Shown: positions 27,101 through 37,593 of the stretch, piece by piece
Layout: each line of letters begins with the position of its first letter
Position numbering within the stretch: the stretch's first letter is position 1
Assembly: GCA_964036155.1 (NCBI GenBank)
Contig: OZ038422.1
Coordinates: 29,163,201 to 29,227,200, forward strand
DNA length: 64,000 nucleotides
Direction of reading: 5' to 3'
Source of the DNA: Diploscapter coronatus
Taxonomy: Eukaryota; Nematoda; Chromadorea; Rhabditida; Rhabditidae
Notes under the pieces: generated by a model
Seen by the model: the letters and a program-made list of their open reading frames with translations, nothing else
Databases searched by the model: none
What the model was told of the DNA's origin: nothing
Made by a program: the position numbers and the translations under genes

Positions 27101-29335
27101 ATAGATACATTTTTGAAACCTATAAAATATAATTCATTGCACCCACTAAACTTATTTTGAAAAGCTATTTTATAGGGATTATTGAAACATTTTAAAATCA
27201 TTTTTCAATCAGAAGCTACCAATTTATTAGGGCCCATTATTTTCAACTTATCTATGAAACATTTTAAAATACTTTTTTCTTGAAGAATAAACTATCGGTT
27301 CACTAAAGATCATCATGTTTAACCGCTATATGAAAAATCTTGAAACATATCAAAATTCTCCAAAAATATTGAATTTTACCTTGATTGTAGCAATTCCAGA
27401 CACTGGCGGGTTGCACTTTTCACAGAGCAGATCGTCGAAATTTTGCAGTCTTTGCTGTGCATTTTCTAGAAGAGTCTTTTTCGTGATCGCTTCTCTCAAG
27501 GCAGGACTTTCCACGTAGGATCTCTGAAAATTGAAAGTATTTTATTCTCTTTTTAAATAAACCCATCCCATATCGTTAAAGTAATTTTCGTGTGTCGAAA
27601 TGTTTATTTTTATTTGTATCAATGAATTCATCTTATTGTTAACATAGTTTATGTTTCTTTGCTAAATGCTTATTTTTATTTTAATACCCACGAAATCAAA
27701 AGCTGAACTAGTCAGTTTTTCAACTTTTTCCTTATAATTCTCACCTGAAGCATATCCTCGACTTTGAGCTGTTCCACCCTCAGCAAATTGAGCAGCATCG
27801 AGTAGGTCACGCGGAATTTCGACTCCAGCTTTTGGGGCTTGCCCTGAACCAATAATTTGAAAGATACAAACATATCGAACTAAATATTCTTCTACAGAAA
27901 AAATTTTCAAATTATCCACAATGAAAGAAATTCCTAGCCAATCATCTTCAGAAAAGAGCTTCTAAAATTTGAAAGGTGTTCAAAAATAAAGAAAACTAGA
28001 ACATTTTGGAAACCACTCATTTAAAAATCTAAGAATTTTTACTAAAAATAGTGTTTACATTCATGACCAGCTGCAACTCGTTAGATTCCGGCATGTTCAT
28101 CTCCTTGCAGAGGACGATCACCGTGCCTGTCGTGTCCAAACCTCGTCTACCCGCTCGACCTGCCATCTAAAATTATTATTTTTAACATTTGTTCTTATGT
28201 TTTCATTGTTTACCTGAATATATTCTCCAGGGTTCAGCGCACGCATAGCTGTTCCATCGTGCTTCCGAACGCTATCGAAAACGACGCTTCTGAAATTTAT
28301 TTTAATTATCGATTTTTTCTCAAAAAATCAGAATATATCTTTTAAACTTACCTAGCCGGCATATTGACGCCCATCGCAAAGGTTTCCGTTGCGAAGAGGA
28401 CCTAGAATTTTCTACTTGTTAAACATTCGGAAGAAAAATTAGCATAATCTTACTGTAGGATTTATTATTCAAAAATAAAGAAAAAGAGTTTTATGATAAG
28501 AAAATTAAAATGCTAACCTTGACATATCCTTGCTGAAAGAGCAGTTCGACGACCTCCTTCAAAATCGGCAGCACTCCTGAATGGTGGACGGCGAAACCGC
28601 GCATACACAACTCGCGCATCCGGATCACCTGCAAGTTCGAAATAAGATTCAAATTTTTTCTTTTATTAATAATTTTTAACTATGTTTTAAAAATTCCATA
28701 GATAATCCACTTCTAAAATTCCGATAATACGTATGTATAGTTATTTCAAAAAATGGCATGCTTCAAGTATCTTTTAGAATGATTTCGTTTTCAGAAAATA
28801 TGCTAATCTGGGAGTCGGCTAATGTGGGATTTTCTTTATAGAAATTGATTGATAAGATTCAATTGTTTCCCTAGATAACGTCTAAAAATAATTAATTTGA
28901 AAAGATTGGGACTGAAACATATTTTCCAAAAACTCCCACCTGCGGCAGATCTTTGTCCGACCCCTTCAATCTGTCGATGCAGCGGTCGAAGAACTGCTTG
29001 ATGTGGTATTTCTCCTCTTTCACGGTCAGGTCCGTGGATACCAGAAGTTGCGCATTTTCGTCGCATCTTGAATATTTGTTTATTAATATTAGTTTTTTCC
29101 CTTTAGATGTTCTTTTTTTTTAATTTTAAATTTTACTTTTATTTGAAACTTTTTGTAAATTACCGTTTTCTCGAAAAGACGAAAATGACGACAGGCAATT
29201 TTTCCGAGGACTGCAGGTGGTTGATCAGGCTCTTGTAGACGTTCTTGTCGTTTTTGTAGAACTGAAAATTGTATTTAAAAAAAAAAAAAAAATTAAAAAT
29301 AGACACCTTAGAAATATACAAATCTTGTAGATCGA

Positions 29336-29366
<31 letters not shown>

Positions 29367-32300
29367 CCCGTTCATGAGCGGATCCCTGATTCTGATGTCC
29401 ACCTCTCTGACTATTCTGTCCGCCACCTCGAGCTCCACCTCGTTGTTGCTGTCCTCCGCGGCCCCTGCCTCTATCCTGACCTCGGCCTCGCTGCGAATTT
29501 GGACCCGAACCGCGACCTCTGAAACAAACATTCTAAAATTTACAAAAAAAAAATTGTGTTTAATAGCTTAGATTTGATCGTAAGAATGTTTTAAAGTTAA
29601 AAAATCGGAGCACTACAATCAAATTTTTGAAGAGAACAAATTTTTCCGTCTCTATAATTACCTCCTGATGACTTTCATAATTCTGAATTTTTACGTACCT
29701 CCCCCCTCTCCCAGCCTGCTCGTCAACTTTCGCGTATTGGGCGTCCAGATTTGCCTGTTTCTTCTTCTTCTCTTCGACTTGCATCTGAATTTACTACTAG
29801 AAGAAAATCGAAGTTTCATAAAATTAGGAGAATCTATAAAAAAAAAAACAAAAAAACTCCAAACTCGAGAAAATCTTTCAATCTGTTATTTTCTGCTTAT
29901 TCAATTTCATAATTAGTTTTTCTTTATAATTGTCAGGAAATTAACTCGATACTTAGTCAATTATGCTAATTATCCCCCACCTTCGCTTCATAAGCCTTCG
30001 CGTAGCCCTCTCTGTTCCATAGGCCGTTGCTGTCAATTACCTGAAATTTAAATATCTGAAATTACTTATGAATAGAAAAAAGAACATTTTACTTTTTTTA
30101 TAAAATAATATGTAAAAGATAAATATCGGTTTCCTAATATCTATTAACCCTACATGTTTATCGTTGGGCTGAGAAATTAGGAATTTTCAATTTTTCTTTT
30201 AATTCTAAAATGGAATTTACCAAAAACATGTCCTTGCTGGTCTTTCCATCCTGTCCCGTATAGAGGTAATGCTCGAGGGGAACGGGGCGCTTCTGCGTGA
30301 AAATCACGTGGATTTTCTGGTTTTTGATTCGACTGAAATTTTAAAAATAATCTTCCAGCCTTTACAGAATTTTTAGTTCATTATGAATAAAGGATAGAAC
30401 ATATTTCTAAATAACAATAACAAATTTTTTTTTGATAAACCTACCCGACCCAATCGGCAAACTCCAAACAGTTTGGCACGGTGGCTGAGAGCATGACGAT
30501 TTTCACGTGAGCGGGCAACATAATTAGCACCTTAATTAGAAAGGGTAATTAACTATTAGATTATCTCAAATGAATTATCCTAATTAAATTCCATAATGGC
30601 CATAATTATCTCCTGTTAATTACCTCCTCCCAGACATGTCCTCGTTCGTCGTTGTTGATGTAGTGGACCTCATCGAAAACCACCCATTCCAGATCTCGAA
30701 TCACGTCGGAACCGTTGTAAAGCATCGATCTAAAAAATAAAATATTTGTTTAAATTTTAAAATTAAGAATCTAACATTTTCTTCAAAGAGTTAAATTTGT
30801 AAAATTTATAGCATTTCTCAATTCTTTTCTTCAAAAACCCTATTTTAATTTTTTTCAGATAAAAACACATTAACACATATTTCTTCCTTTCAAAAACAGA
30901 ATCTCTATTATCTTTTCTTAAAATAATATTTTTCATCTTTTCCAAAGAAAATCAAATAAATCCCTCTTCATTTTTTCAAAAGACTAAATTTACTGCAAAA
31001 TCTCGGTGGTCATGATGAGGCAGAAGCCCTCGGAGTTGATTTGAATGTCTCCGGTAATGAGGCCGACATCGCCAAACTCCTGCTTGAAATCGCGGTACTT
31101 CTGATTCGACAGAGCTTTGATCGGAGAAGTATAGATTGCTCTGAAATTTCGATAAATTGATTATTATTTCATTTTAGCATCATAAAACTCACTCTAAATA
31201 TAAAATTCATAGACAAAAAATAATAGTTTATGATAGAATAGTGTGAGAAAGTGTTTCTTTTATTTCACTTTAACAGCAAAGAGTTGATCAGAAGACAATT
31301 TTTAGCTCATATTCTCAAAATTGCTGTGAAACCTACTTGGTCTTATGTTTGGCACACATGGCAACGGCGTATTCGGCCACAACCGTCTTTCCAGCCGAGG
31401 TGTGCGCCGCGACAAACACGGACTCGTTGTTCTCCATATGCACGATAGCCGCCTGTTGGAATGGGTCCAGGTCGAAGGGATACTGGAATTTAAACAAGTT
31501 AACAAATAAAAGGTTGTGTTTATTTTTGATGATCTATTTCAGACTAAAATAGTTGGAAAGGAAAATATTCTTTTACAAGAGTGACTATCAATGGAGTAAA
31601 GGAAGTGATTTTGATTGAAAGAATTTGAAGTTGGCTTTATTTGAAACCTATAGAATTTGTTCAAAATCAGTAAAACTTCAAATCCGAGTGAAGCATCGAA
31701 TTTTTAAAATATATTTAATTTTTACCTTTCTCGCCATTCTGTCCTTCATTTGGTGATACTCGGGCAGATCGCTCATCGAGGGAACTTCAATCGCGAACGA
31801 ATAGGTCTGACTCTGATGGGATGTCTCTGTGGGCAAATGGTAAACGCGTAGCTCCTTTTCTTCTGGTAACTGAAATTTTTGTCAAAATTGAATATACTTC
31901 AAGATTCAACAAAATCATTTGAAAATTCAAAATGATAGTTGTGCTGACGACTGTGCTTTGATCTAGGAAAATGGGAAATTTTTGAAAACTTAAAAACTAT
32001 GTTTCACAAATGATCAAATTTATTTTCTATTACAATCCATTAATCTATCGTGCTCATCATTTTTATTTAATTAAATTTTTAAAAGTTCTGATTTCCGAAA
32101 AAAAAAAAATCATACCTCAACTTCTTCGCCAGAATCTTCCACGTCGCTTTCTTGTTTTTCTTCGTCCTTTGCCGGTTTCGGTCCAGTTTTCTCGAAGAGC
32201 ATTGTGGCTTCGAATTTTGGTGCCTTCGCGTTTTCCGGAATCACTTTTTGGATGTCTGAAATGTCCTTGTTTCATTCAGGAGTCATATTCTATGAGTTTT

Positions 32301-33716
32301 TAAAACTTTTATTCAGATGTTTTCCTCTTTATCGTCAATATCCGAAAATTATCCTTTTAATGTATTTTTGAAGAAGTATTCCTTTGAAAGTTTTCAATAT
32401 TTTTAAAATAAAAAAAACCAACTATTGTCATCAATTCCGATGATTTTATCGACGTCTTCAATTTTGACTTCCGGGCGAGTTTGCGAATTTTCAGAACCAT
32501 CCTCGAACATTTCTGGGAAAAATCCTGGCGCACAGACGAGAAGGTCTGAATATACTCTTGAACTTGTATTATTTTATTTATTTTGTTCTAAATCTAAAAA
32601 GTTTTATTCTTTACCTTTGAACTCCAAATACGGTTTCTCGTCTTCATCCTGGATTTCTGGATTTTCCTCGGAAAACTTGATCACATTGTTGAATGCCTCG
32701 TCGAAACCGCCTTAAATTATTATTTTACTTTTTTGTCATTTCTATTTGTTAATGTTTAGAATTGCCCCAAAAATACCTGGAAAGAAAGGAATATTCCCGG
32801 CTGAGCCTTTGATCGACGTCGAAGGTTCACTGGACATGGCTCTGAAAAAATAAAATTTGAAAGATAGAAAATTGAATTAAAAACACAATTAAGAAATAAT
32901 ACATTTGAAAAAGGAAAGACAAAAAACCTGTTGAGCGACATGGAAATCGTGGCACTGGAAAGTTCATCAGGGTTCCTCAAAATCTCGTGAAAACCCTTCA
33001 GTTCGCCGGACTCGTTCTGAAAAAAATAAACAAAAATTTTAAAACTCATGAACTTTGAAAGAACTTTTCTGCAAAATTAAAGAAAAATTGAAATTTTGGC
33101 ATTCTTTTCTGATTAGGATGCTCCCTTTATTGAATTTCATCAAGGTCTATACAGTAAGAAATTTTCAGATTAATTTTTTGAAAAATAAAAAATAAAGAGG
33201 TGTCAAAAAATCAGAATGTGAAAAATGATATTTAGCACCTGAATGGGATCGACCGTCGTTGTAGGTTCGGACGGCTCCAAGTCGTCGTCCAGCACGTCCC
33301 AGATGTTGATATCCCCGAGCGGCACTCTTAAAATATTCGCTTTTAATTTTATATTTTTTAACTTTAATTTTATTCGTTTCAAAATCTCAGAATTTTAAAA
33401 ACGTGCTTCCTAGTTTCTAAGACCTCAAAGATCACACTTGTCAAAAATTAGAAAAAAAAAAACTGTCATGTCAAGCACGCTTCTGTTATCAGTTTGACTG
33501 ATATGCTATCATTTTATCTTTTTCAAGTATCGATCTTATTTTAAGATGTTTTATTTTGTTTGTCTTAAAAAATTAGTTAAAAGTTTAAAGAAGAACTTAC
33601 TGAGGATAGAGCTCCTGTAGTTCCGGTATTGTGAGCGTTCCTATCATTTCTTCAAGGGCGGCCAATTTGAAGACCCGCTTTCCCTCTTCCAACAGAGCGT
33701 CGTCGTACAGCGACAT
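18172..33716 (-). CDS. SKI2-type DExH RNA helicase (SKIV2L homologue)
   Basis: The helicase of the Ski complex feeds RNA to the cytoplasmic exosome. Exons run from the ATG at 33716 to the stop at 18172; 37 were found, for 1311 aa plus one gap. Motifs: AHTSAGKT Walker A (residues 313-320), DEVH (404-407; MTR4 would have DEIH), SAT (435-437), [21 protein letters not shown] and MAGRAGRRG (740-748). The C-terminus ends [12 protein letters not shown] as in Ski2. Exon 29368-29518 encodes an RG-rich insert (535-585) between the two RecA domains. The protein is continuous from exon 33601-33716 to exon 26114-26287. A further exon of 3n+2 nt is needed before exon 20426-20510; 20869-20912 (44 nt, open, right phase) is a weak candidate. 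Intron donor 18793-18792 is GC (AAG|GCGAGT). The gap between 20510 and 26114 carries opposite-strand MAM genes. Confidence 0.93.
21027..21034 (+). promoter_or_regulatory. TATA box of the nested MAM gene
   Basis: TATAAATA, 33 bp before the ATG at 21067, implies a very short 5' UTR. It lies inside the skih-2 intron on the other strand, so the nested gene has its own promoter. Confidence 0.45.
21067..23799 (+). CDS. Secreted MAM-domain protein with Thr/Ser-rich mucin-like region
   Basis: Seven phase-consistent exons (21067-21115, 21164-21244, 21347-21427, 21491-21674, 22022-22106, 22156-22234, 22316-23799) give 680 aa. A hydrophobic signal peptide (about residues 1-16) is followed by a MAM-like domain ([17 protein letters not shown] ... 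[20 protein letters not shown] ... [14 protein letters not shown], about 25-186). Exon 7 encodes a stretch very rich in Thr, Ser and Pro (about 225-330), a likely O-glycosylated linker, then a charged region ending in a basic tail [12 protein letters not shown]. Extracellular or matrix adhesion is inferred. The gene lies wholly within skih-2, antisense to it. A downstream set of exons encodes a second MAM domain and could belong to the same gene by alternative splicing. Confidence 0.8.
23932..23937 (+). terminator. Poly(A) signal of the MAM gene
   Basis: AATAAA, 133 bp after the stop at 23799. It lies 97 bp before the acceptor at 24033/24034, a spacing typical of nematode operons. Confidence 0.5.
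24034..25562 (+). CDS. Exons encoding a second MAM domain (separate gene or alternative 3' end of the first MAM gene)
   Basis: Seven exons join in phase: 24034-24168, 24413-24536, 24614-24716, 24781-24913, 25098-25286, 25347-25417 and 25464-25562. They encode a Ser/Pro-rich linker, then a MAM-like domain from [18 protein letters not shown] through [19 protein letters not shown] to [13 protein letters not shown], ending QNC and stop. The first exon has an incoming phase-1 junction. Its first ATG is out of frame, and the in-frame ATGs give no signal peptide. Either an unlocated upstream exon or alternative splicing from exon 22316-23799 supplies the N-terminus, or the unit is the downstream cistron of an operon. 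Like its neighbour it lies antisense within skih-2. Confidence 0.65.
25735..25917. repeat. Copy 2 of the 180-bp interspersed repeat
   Basis: This pairs with 1062-1239. It contains TATATAAAA (about 25810), a 7-bp inverted repeat TGCAAAAGTTTTGCA, and is followed immediately by a T11 run. In the reverse orientation both copies are open over about 50 codons apart from one stop in copy 1. Substitutions are not biased to third positions, so coding is not supported. Confidence 0.7.
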
Positions 33717-33891
33717 TTTTCTGAATTTTTTTCTCTTGAAAAGCAAAAAAAAATAAAATGAAAAAAAATCTGGTAACAAAAAGTGAGAAGAAAGATACAT
33801 TTTAAACGCGTGCGCCCCGTAATTGCGTGATTATCGTCGTTTTTAATTCAAAAGCCGAGGACGACGGATTTGACGGATTTTCACGTGGAAA
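33717..33891. promoter_or_regulatory. Divergent promoter between skih-2 and the GPATCH2-like gene
   Basis: Only 175 bp separate the two start codons, on opposite strands. This implies a shared bidirectional promoter for two RNA- or nucleus-related genes. No TATA box is evident. Confidence 0.6.
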
Positions 33892-35907
33892 ATGGATCGA
33901 ATCGAGATCGACAGCGGGAACGAGCAGAACGATGATTGCCAGGTGAAATTTATGATTTCTGAAAAAAATTAACATTTTAGAAAAGTAGAAAATAAAAGAA
34001 AATGTTCTCTTTCTGATTTTTATTGGAGTAAACAAATTCTAGGAGTAATAGAGATACAAATTTATACAAAAAAACATAAAAATAAAAGAAAAATACATTT
34101 TATTTTTTTTCTTCAGAAAGTCTACAAACGCATCGCCGGCGTGTCTCTGGAATCTGATTCCCTGCCGGAAACTCCTTCTGTGAACAGGACAACTAGGTTA
34201 AGATTTGTTAAACATTTAAAGAACGACCTTCTAGAAGAAATTTTTTTAGAATGATCATTTTCAGTTTAAAAAATCTGAATTTTCTTTTATTGATTAAAAA
34301 AATAAAATTATTCAAATTTTAGGCGTAAAAAACGAATCACTCGGCGACAGAGGGGAGTGGAGCAAATGGACGTCGACGTTCCGCCAAAATCTGCACCGAT
34401 GTCGGCCAGAAGACGTGAGATTTATCAGTTTAAAAATGTTTCTTTCTGAGAATCTAAAGCGAGGACGATGACACTAGTGCTTGTACGAAATAGGAGTCTG
34501 CGCAAAGGAAAATCATACAGAAGAAAGCTTTGGAAAAGAAAATGAGATAAAGAACGAAGCTATGGATAAAGCTCAAAACCGGGCTGGACCAGAGTTGACT
34601 CCGATTCTGCTCCAAATAATTCGTGTACTTTCCTCTCAAAAATGAATACTATTCTCCCAAAACGAGCGAGAAAAATACTCTTACTCTTGGAAGGAAATTA
34701 CTCGCAGTCAAAAATATGAGTTCGCAAAGGAAAAATGTGAAACAATCTTTGAAATGGGCTCAGAAGATGGAATTATATAACTGGCTAAAAATTTCTTGGG
34801 TCTACTTTGGGGTATTCGGAAATCTCACAACCTCGCCACTTGGCGAAATAGTATATGGGGATAGGAGAGGATAAGAAAATGTAGGGGAGAGACTCATTTT
34901 TGCATACTATCTCATAAAGTTGCGATATTTCCGAGTTACTTTTTGATTCGACTTTAAAAATATTCAAAGTTTCTCGAAGTATGTTGAAGCTGATTCCACT
35001 TGAACAATCAACTTCAGAACTTGACATGGAGTGGGACGGTGCGGACGCGGAGAGTCACATCTCGTCGTCCGACTCGTTTTCCGAGGATGACGCCAGAGGA
35101 CGAGAGGGTGATGATGAGCAGAGCGACTGGCAGGGATACAGCGCCATCGACAGCGATTTTGTGGGTCTTTTTATTATTTAACGGGGGCCCTTGTTCTTGA
35201 ATGCAAACCTATTAGGGAGAACTTAAATCAGGATGGCTCCGCAACCTACCTCTGTATATTTTTGAATCTGACTCAAACGCTCCCCAGGTCTGCTTGGATT
35301 ACTGTCGAGTTTCTTTTCTTTGACGAAAAATGTGTTGAAACGTATGAAATTTTAGATGTATAAAAGCGTTCAATGAAATCAACTCCTCTAAGTTGTTAGT
35401 AAATAAAAAGTCTAGGACCCCTGCTTATAAAATTTCTCTTCTAGATTTTAGAAGCATCAAAGTTTTGCATTAAAATATTTTGAGGACCCGTGTTCGAGCT
35501 CTGACCGTCGTCCGAAGCGCTCGACCGCGAAGACGCAGATGTCGCAGCTGCAGAAGAGGTTGGAACGATTCGCTCTGGAAGGCGGAAAAGGGGAAATGGG
35601 CATCGAGTTCAAGATCCGGGACAGGCCCAATTCGGCTGATGTACGGTTTTTTAAAATTATTTTTTAAAAGATATTTTAGATCTTCATAAAGTTGAATCAA
35701 ATAAGTTTCAAAAAAATAATATAAGAAAGGACACATTTTCTTAATTGGTTTATGAGCTCGTTTCGTCGAATAAAAAATCAGAATATTTCTTCTCGATTTC
35801 AGTTTAGCCGCATGCTGCTGCAGTACCGTCTGGAGATAGTGAAGCGCCAACGAGGCACCGTCGTTCTGAGGCGCAAAAACCAGAACCAGAGTGGGTCGGC
35901 TTCATAA
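33892..35907 (+). CDS. GPATCH2-like nuclear protein without a visible G-patch
   Basis: Six phase-consistent exons (33892-33942, 34117-34196, 34323-34414, 35018-35160, 35485-35640, 35803-35907) give 208 aa. A basic block (RRRKKRITRRQRG, then MDVDVPP) precedes an acidic Ser-rich segment containing REGDDEQSDW, which resembles the conserved acidic block of GPATCH2. The C-terminus (SQLQKRLERFALEGGKGEMG ... FSRMLLQYRLEIVKRQRG) is helical and basic, with some R3H-like character. No Gly-rich G-patch is present, although human GPATCH2 has one near its end, so the name rests mainly on the acidic and basic motifs. It is transcribed away from skih-2 and may be the first cistron of an operon with the next two genes. 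Confidence 0.65.
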
Positions 35908-36580
35908 GTAAATTCGGACCCTTTAGTTCCCATCTTTTTTTTTTTTATTTTTCCGTTATTTTCCAAAAAAAAGTGCAAATTACAATGAGTCATAAATTCG
36001 TATTTCGAAATCAAAAAGTAAACAATTTCATCCAGAGCTTTTTTGTATTTTACCAACTCACGTACTCTTCTAATTCAACTCCAAAAGTCTTGCATTATTT
36101 TTTTTCTTGACTATTTTTCTATCTTTGAAAAAATCAGTCATTCTAATCCAGGTTCAGTGCAATTATTTGTATTTAGTCTTGACGAAATATTGGACAGTAA
36201 AGTCTATTTTCCTTGTATTTTAAGGCTGGCCTTATTTCGATTTTTCTGTATTCTTCTGAAGCATTATATTTGCCAGATCTCTCTGAAACCTACTTGTAAA
36301 TATAGAAAATTTCGGTTTTTTAGCATCTTAAAATGTTGAGCTTTTTAGCCTTGATTGGTAAGTGAGGATACTGCATTTTAGGGATTATGGTATCTTTACT
36401 TCTTGCATTTTAGAGTAGTCGATTTACGCTGATAACTCTGACCCAGGTGGTGCTTGTTTTGTGAATAAATTTATATCTTTTTTGTTAGTTTTTTCTGAAA
36501 AATTGTTCAAGGCAAACATTTTATCTTTCTGAAAAATGGATTTTTAAAACTTATTTAAATTTCAGGGTTCTTGAGAGTTG
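35908..36580 (+). promoter_or_regulatory. Putative intercistronic region: AATAAA at 36464-36469 and trans-splice acceptor at 36565
   Basis: No gene is seen. AATAAA at 36464-36469 is followed by a T-rich stretch and then an acceptor AAATTTCAG at 36565, 96 bp downstream and 15 nt before the Rpp14-like ATG. This poly(A)-to-acceptor spacing is that of a nematode SL2-type operon. Confidence 0.5.
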
Positions 36581-37574
36581 ATGGGTAAAGCGCCAAAAAT
36601 AGAAGCAGAATTCGCGAGATTGACCGTCAGAATGTAAGATTTTGTGTTTATTTCTGCTAGAAATTATAAGGAACAATTTGTCTTTTTATAGTCCTGAAAC
36701 ATTGATCAGTCCTTATCAATTAGTTGCAATGGCCTAAAATGGCCTTTGTAAATATTGACCACCATTAGCTTTATTGATTGACTTTGAGATCATTTTTAGA
36801 AATCACCAAATTATGAGAGACCAAGTTATTCGATATTATTTGAAGTTTGAAAAATTCGGAAGCTCATTGTATATTTAGCGGTTTATTCTATGTAATGAAA
36901 TTTGATTTGCTGAAAAACATTTTACATTTTCTGAACTATTTAATTTCTTCAGCGAACTCGACTCCGCTATCGAATTTGAGCAGAAGGACTTCGAACTTTT
37001 CGTTCAGGAGGCCGTCCGCCAGATCTACGGAACCGCTGGACCCAGTTTCAAGGTAGAGTTCTTTTTTCGTTTATTTTTTTTATTTAGATAAATTTTATAC
37101 GTTTCAACATACCTCTTTTTGAATCTATTAATCATTTTATTCATTGTTCCGGGTTATTGCTTTGAAAACTGAAAATATATGTTTTCCAAAGAATTTCTCA
37201 AAATATTATGATTCCCAAGATTTTTTCATGGGAAAAATTAATTGGACTTTTCTGAAGATAGCATTTTCAGGTCTGTGATTTCGACCCCACTTCGAGAAAA
37301 GGCAGCCTGGTCGGACGAGGCGATCAGATCCTCAAGCTCTGGTCCGCTTTGTCTATTTCCGGACTCTTCCTCAACAACAAACGAATCGCCGCACACTTTA
37401 ACTCGGTAAAAATTTTAAAAATAAAACTTACAGAAAATTTCCAATTTTCTAGAATTCTAAAATCATATTTTTAGAAGAAGTCTCAAATTTTCTAGAATAA
37501 AATTGAACTTCTAAAACTTCGAATTGTATTTTTTTAAATTTCAGCTGACCGAAGCCTCTTCCGGGCTGGAATAA
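36581..37574 (+). CDS. Rpp14-like subunit of RNase P/MRP
   Basis: Four phase-consistent exons (36581-36633, 36953-37052, 37271-37405, 37545-37574) encode 105 aa. The segment LKLWSALSISGLFLNNKRIA resembles the C-terminal part of human RPP14 (VKLWSSLTLLG...), and the small size fits the Rpp14/Pop5 fold family. The product would act in tRNA 5'-end processing (RNase P) and rRNA processing (RNase MRP). The start is chosen because a good acceptor lies 15 nt upstream. The stop codon is 19 bp from the next start codon. Some caution is needed because the protein is short and divergent. Confidence 0.65.
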
Positions 37575-37593
37575 CTTTCCAAATCAGGGAAAC
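37575..37593 (+). promoter_or_regulatory. Minimal intercistronic junction with trans-splice acceptor
   Basis: Between the Rpp14-like stop (37574) and the KDSR start (37594) lie 19 bp containing CTTTCCAAATCAG|GGAAAC. An acceptor at 37587 would leave the upstream mRNA a 3' UTR of about 13 nt. This matches the layout of SL1-type nematode operons, where the poly(A) and trans-splice sites coincide. Confidence 0.55.

Noticed and set aside
29340..29366. Poly(A) run suggesting a retrogene insertion
   Set aside because: It lies in a normal short skih-2 intron with canonical splice sites on both sides.
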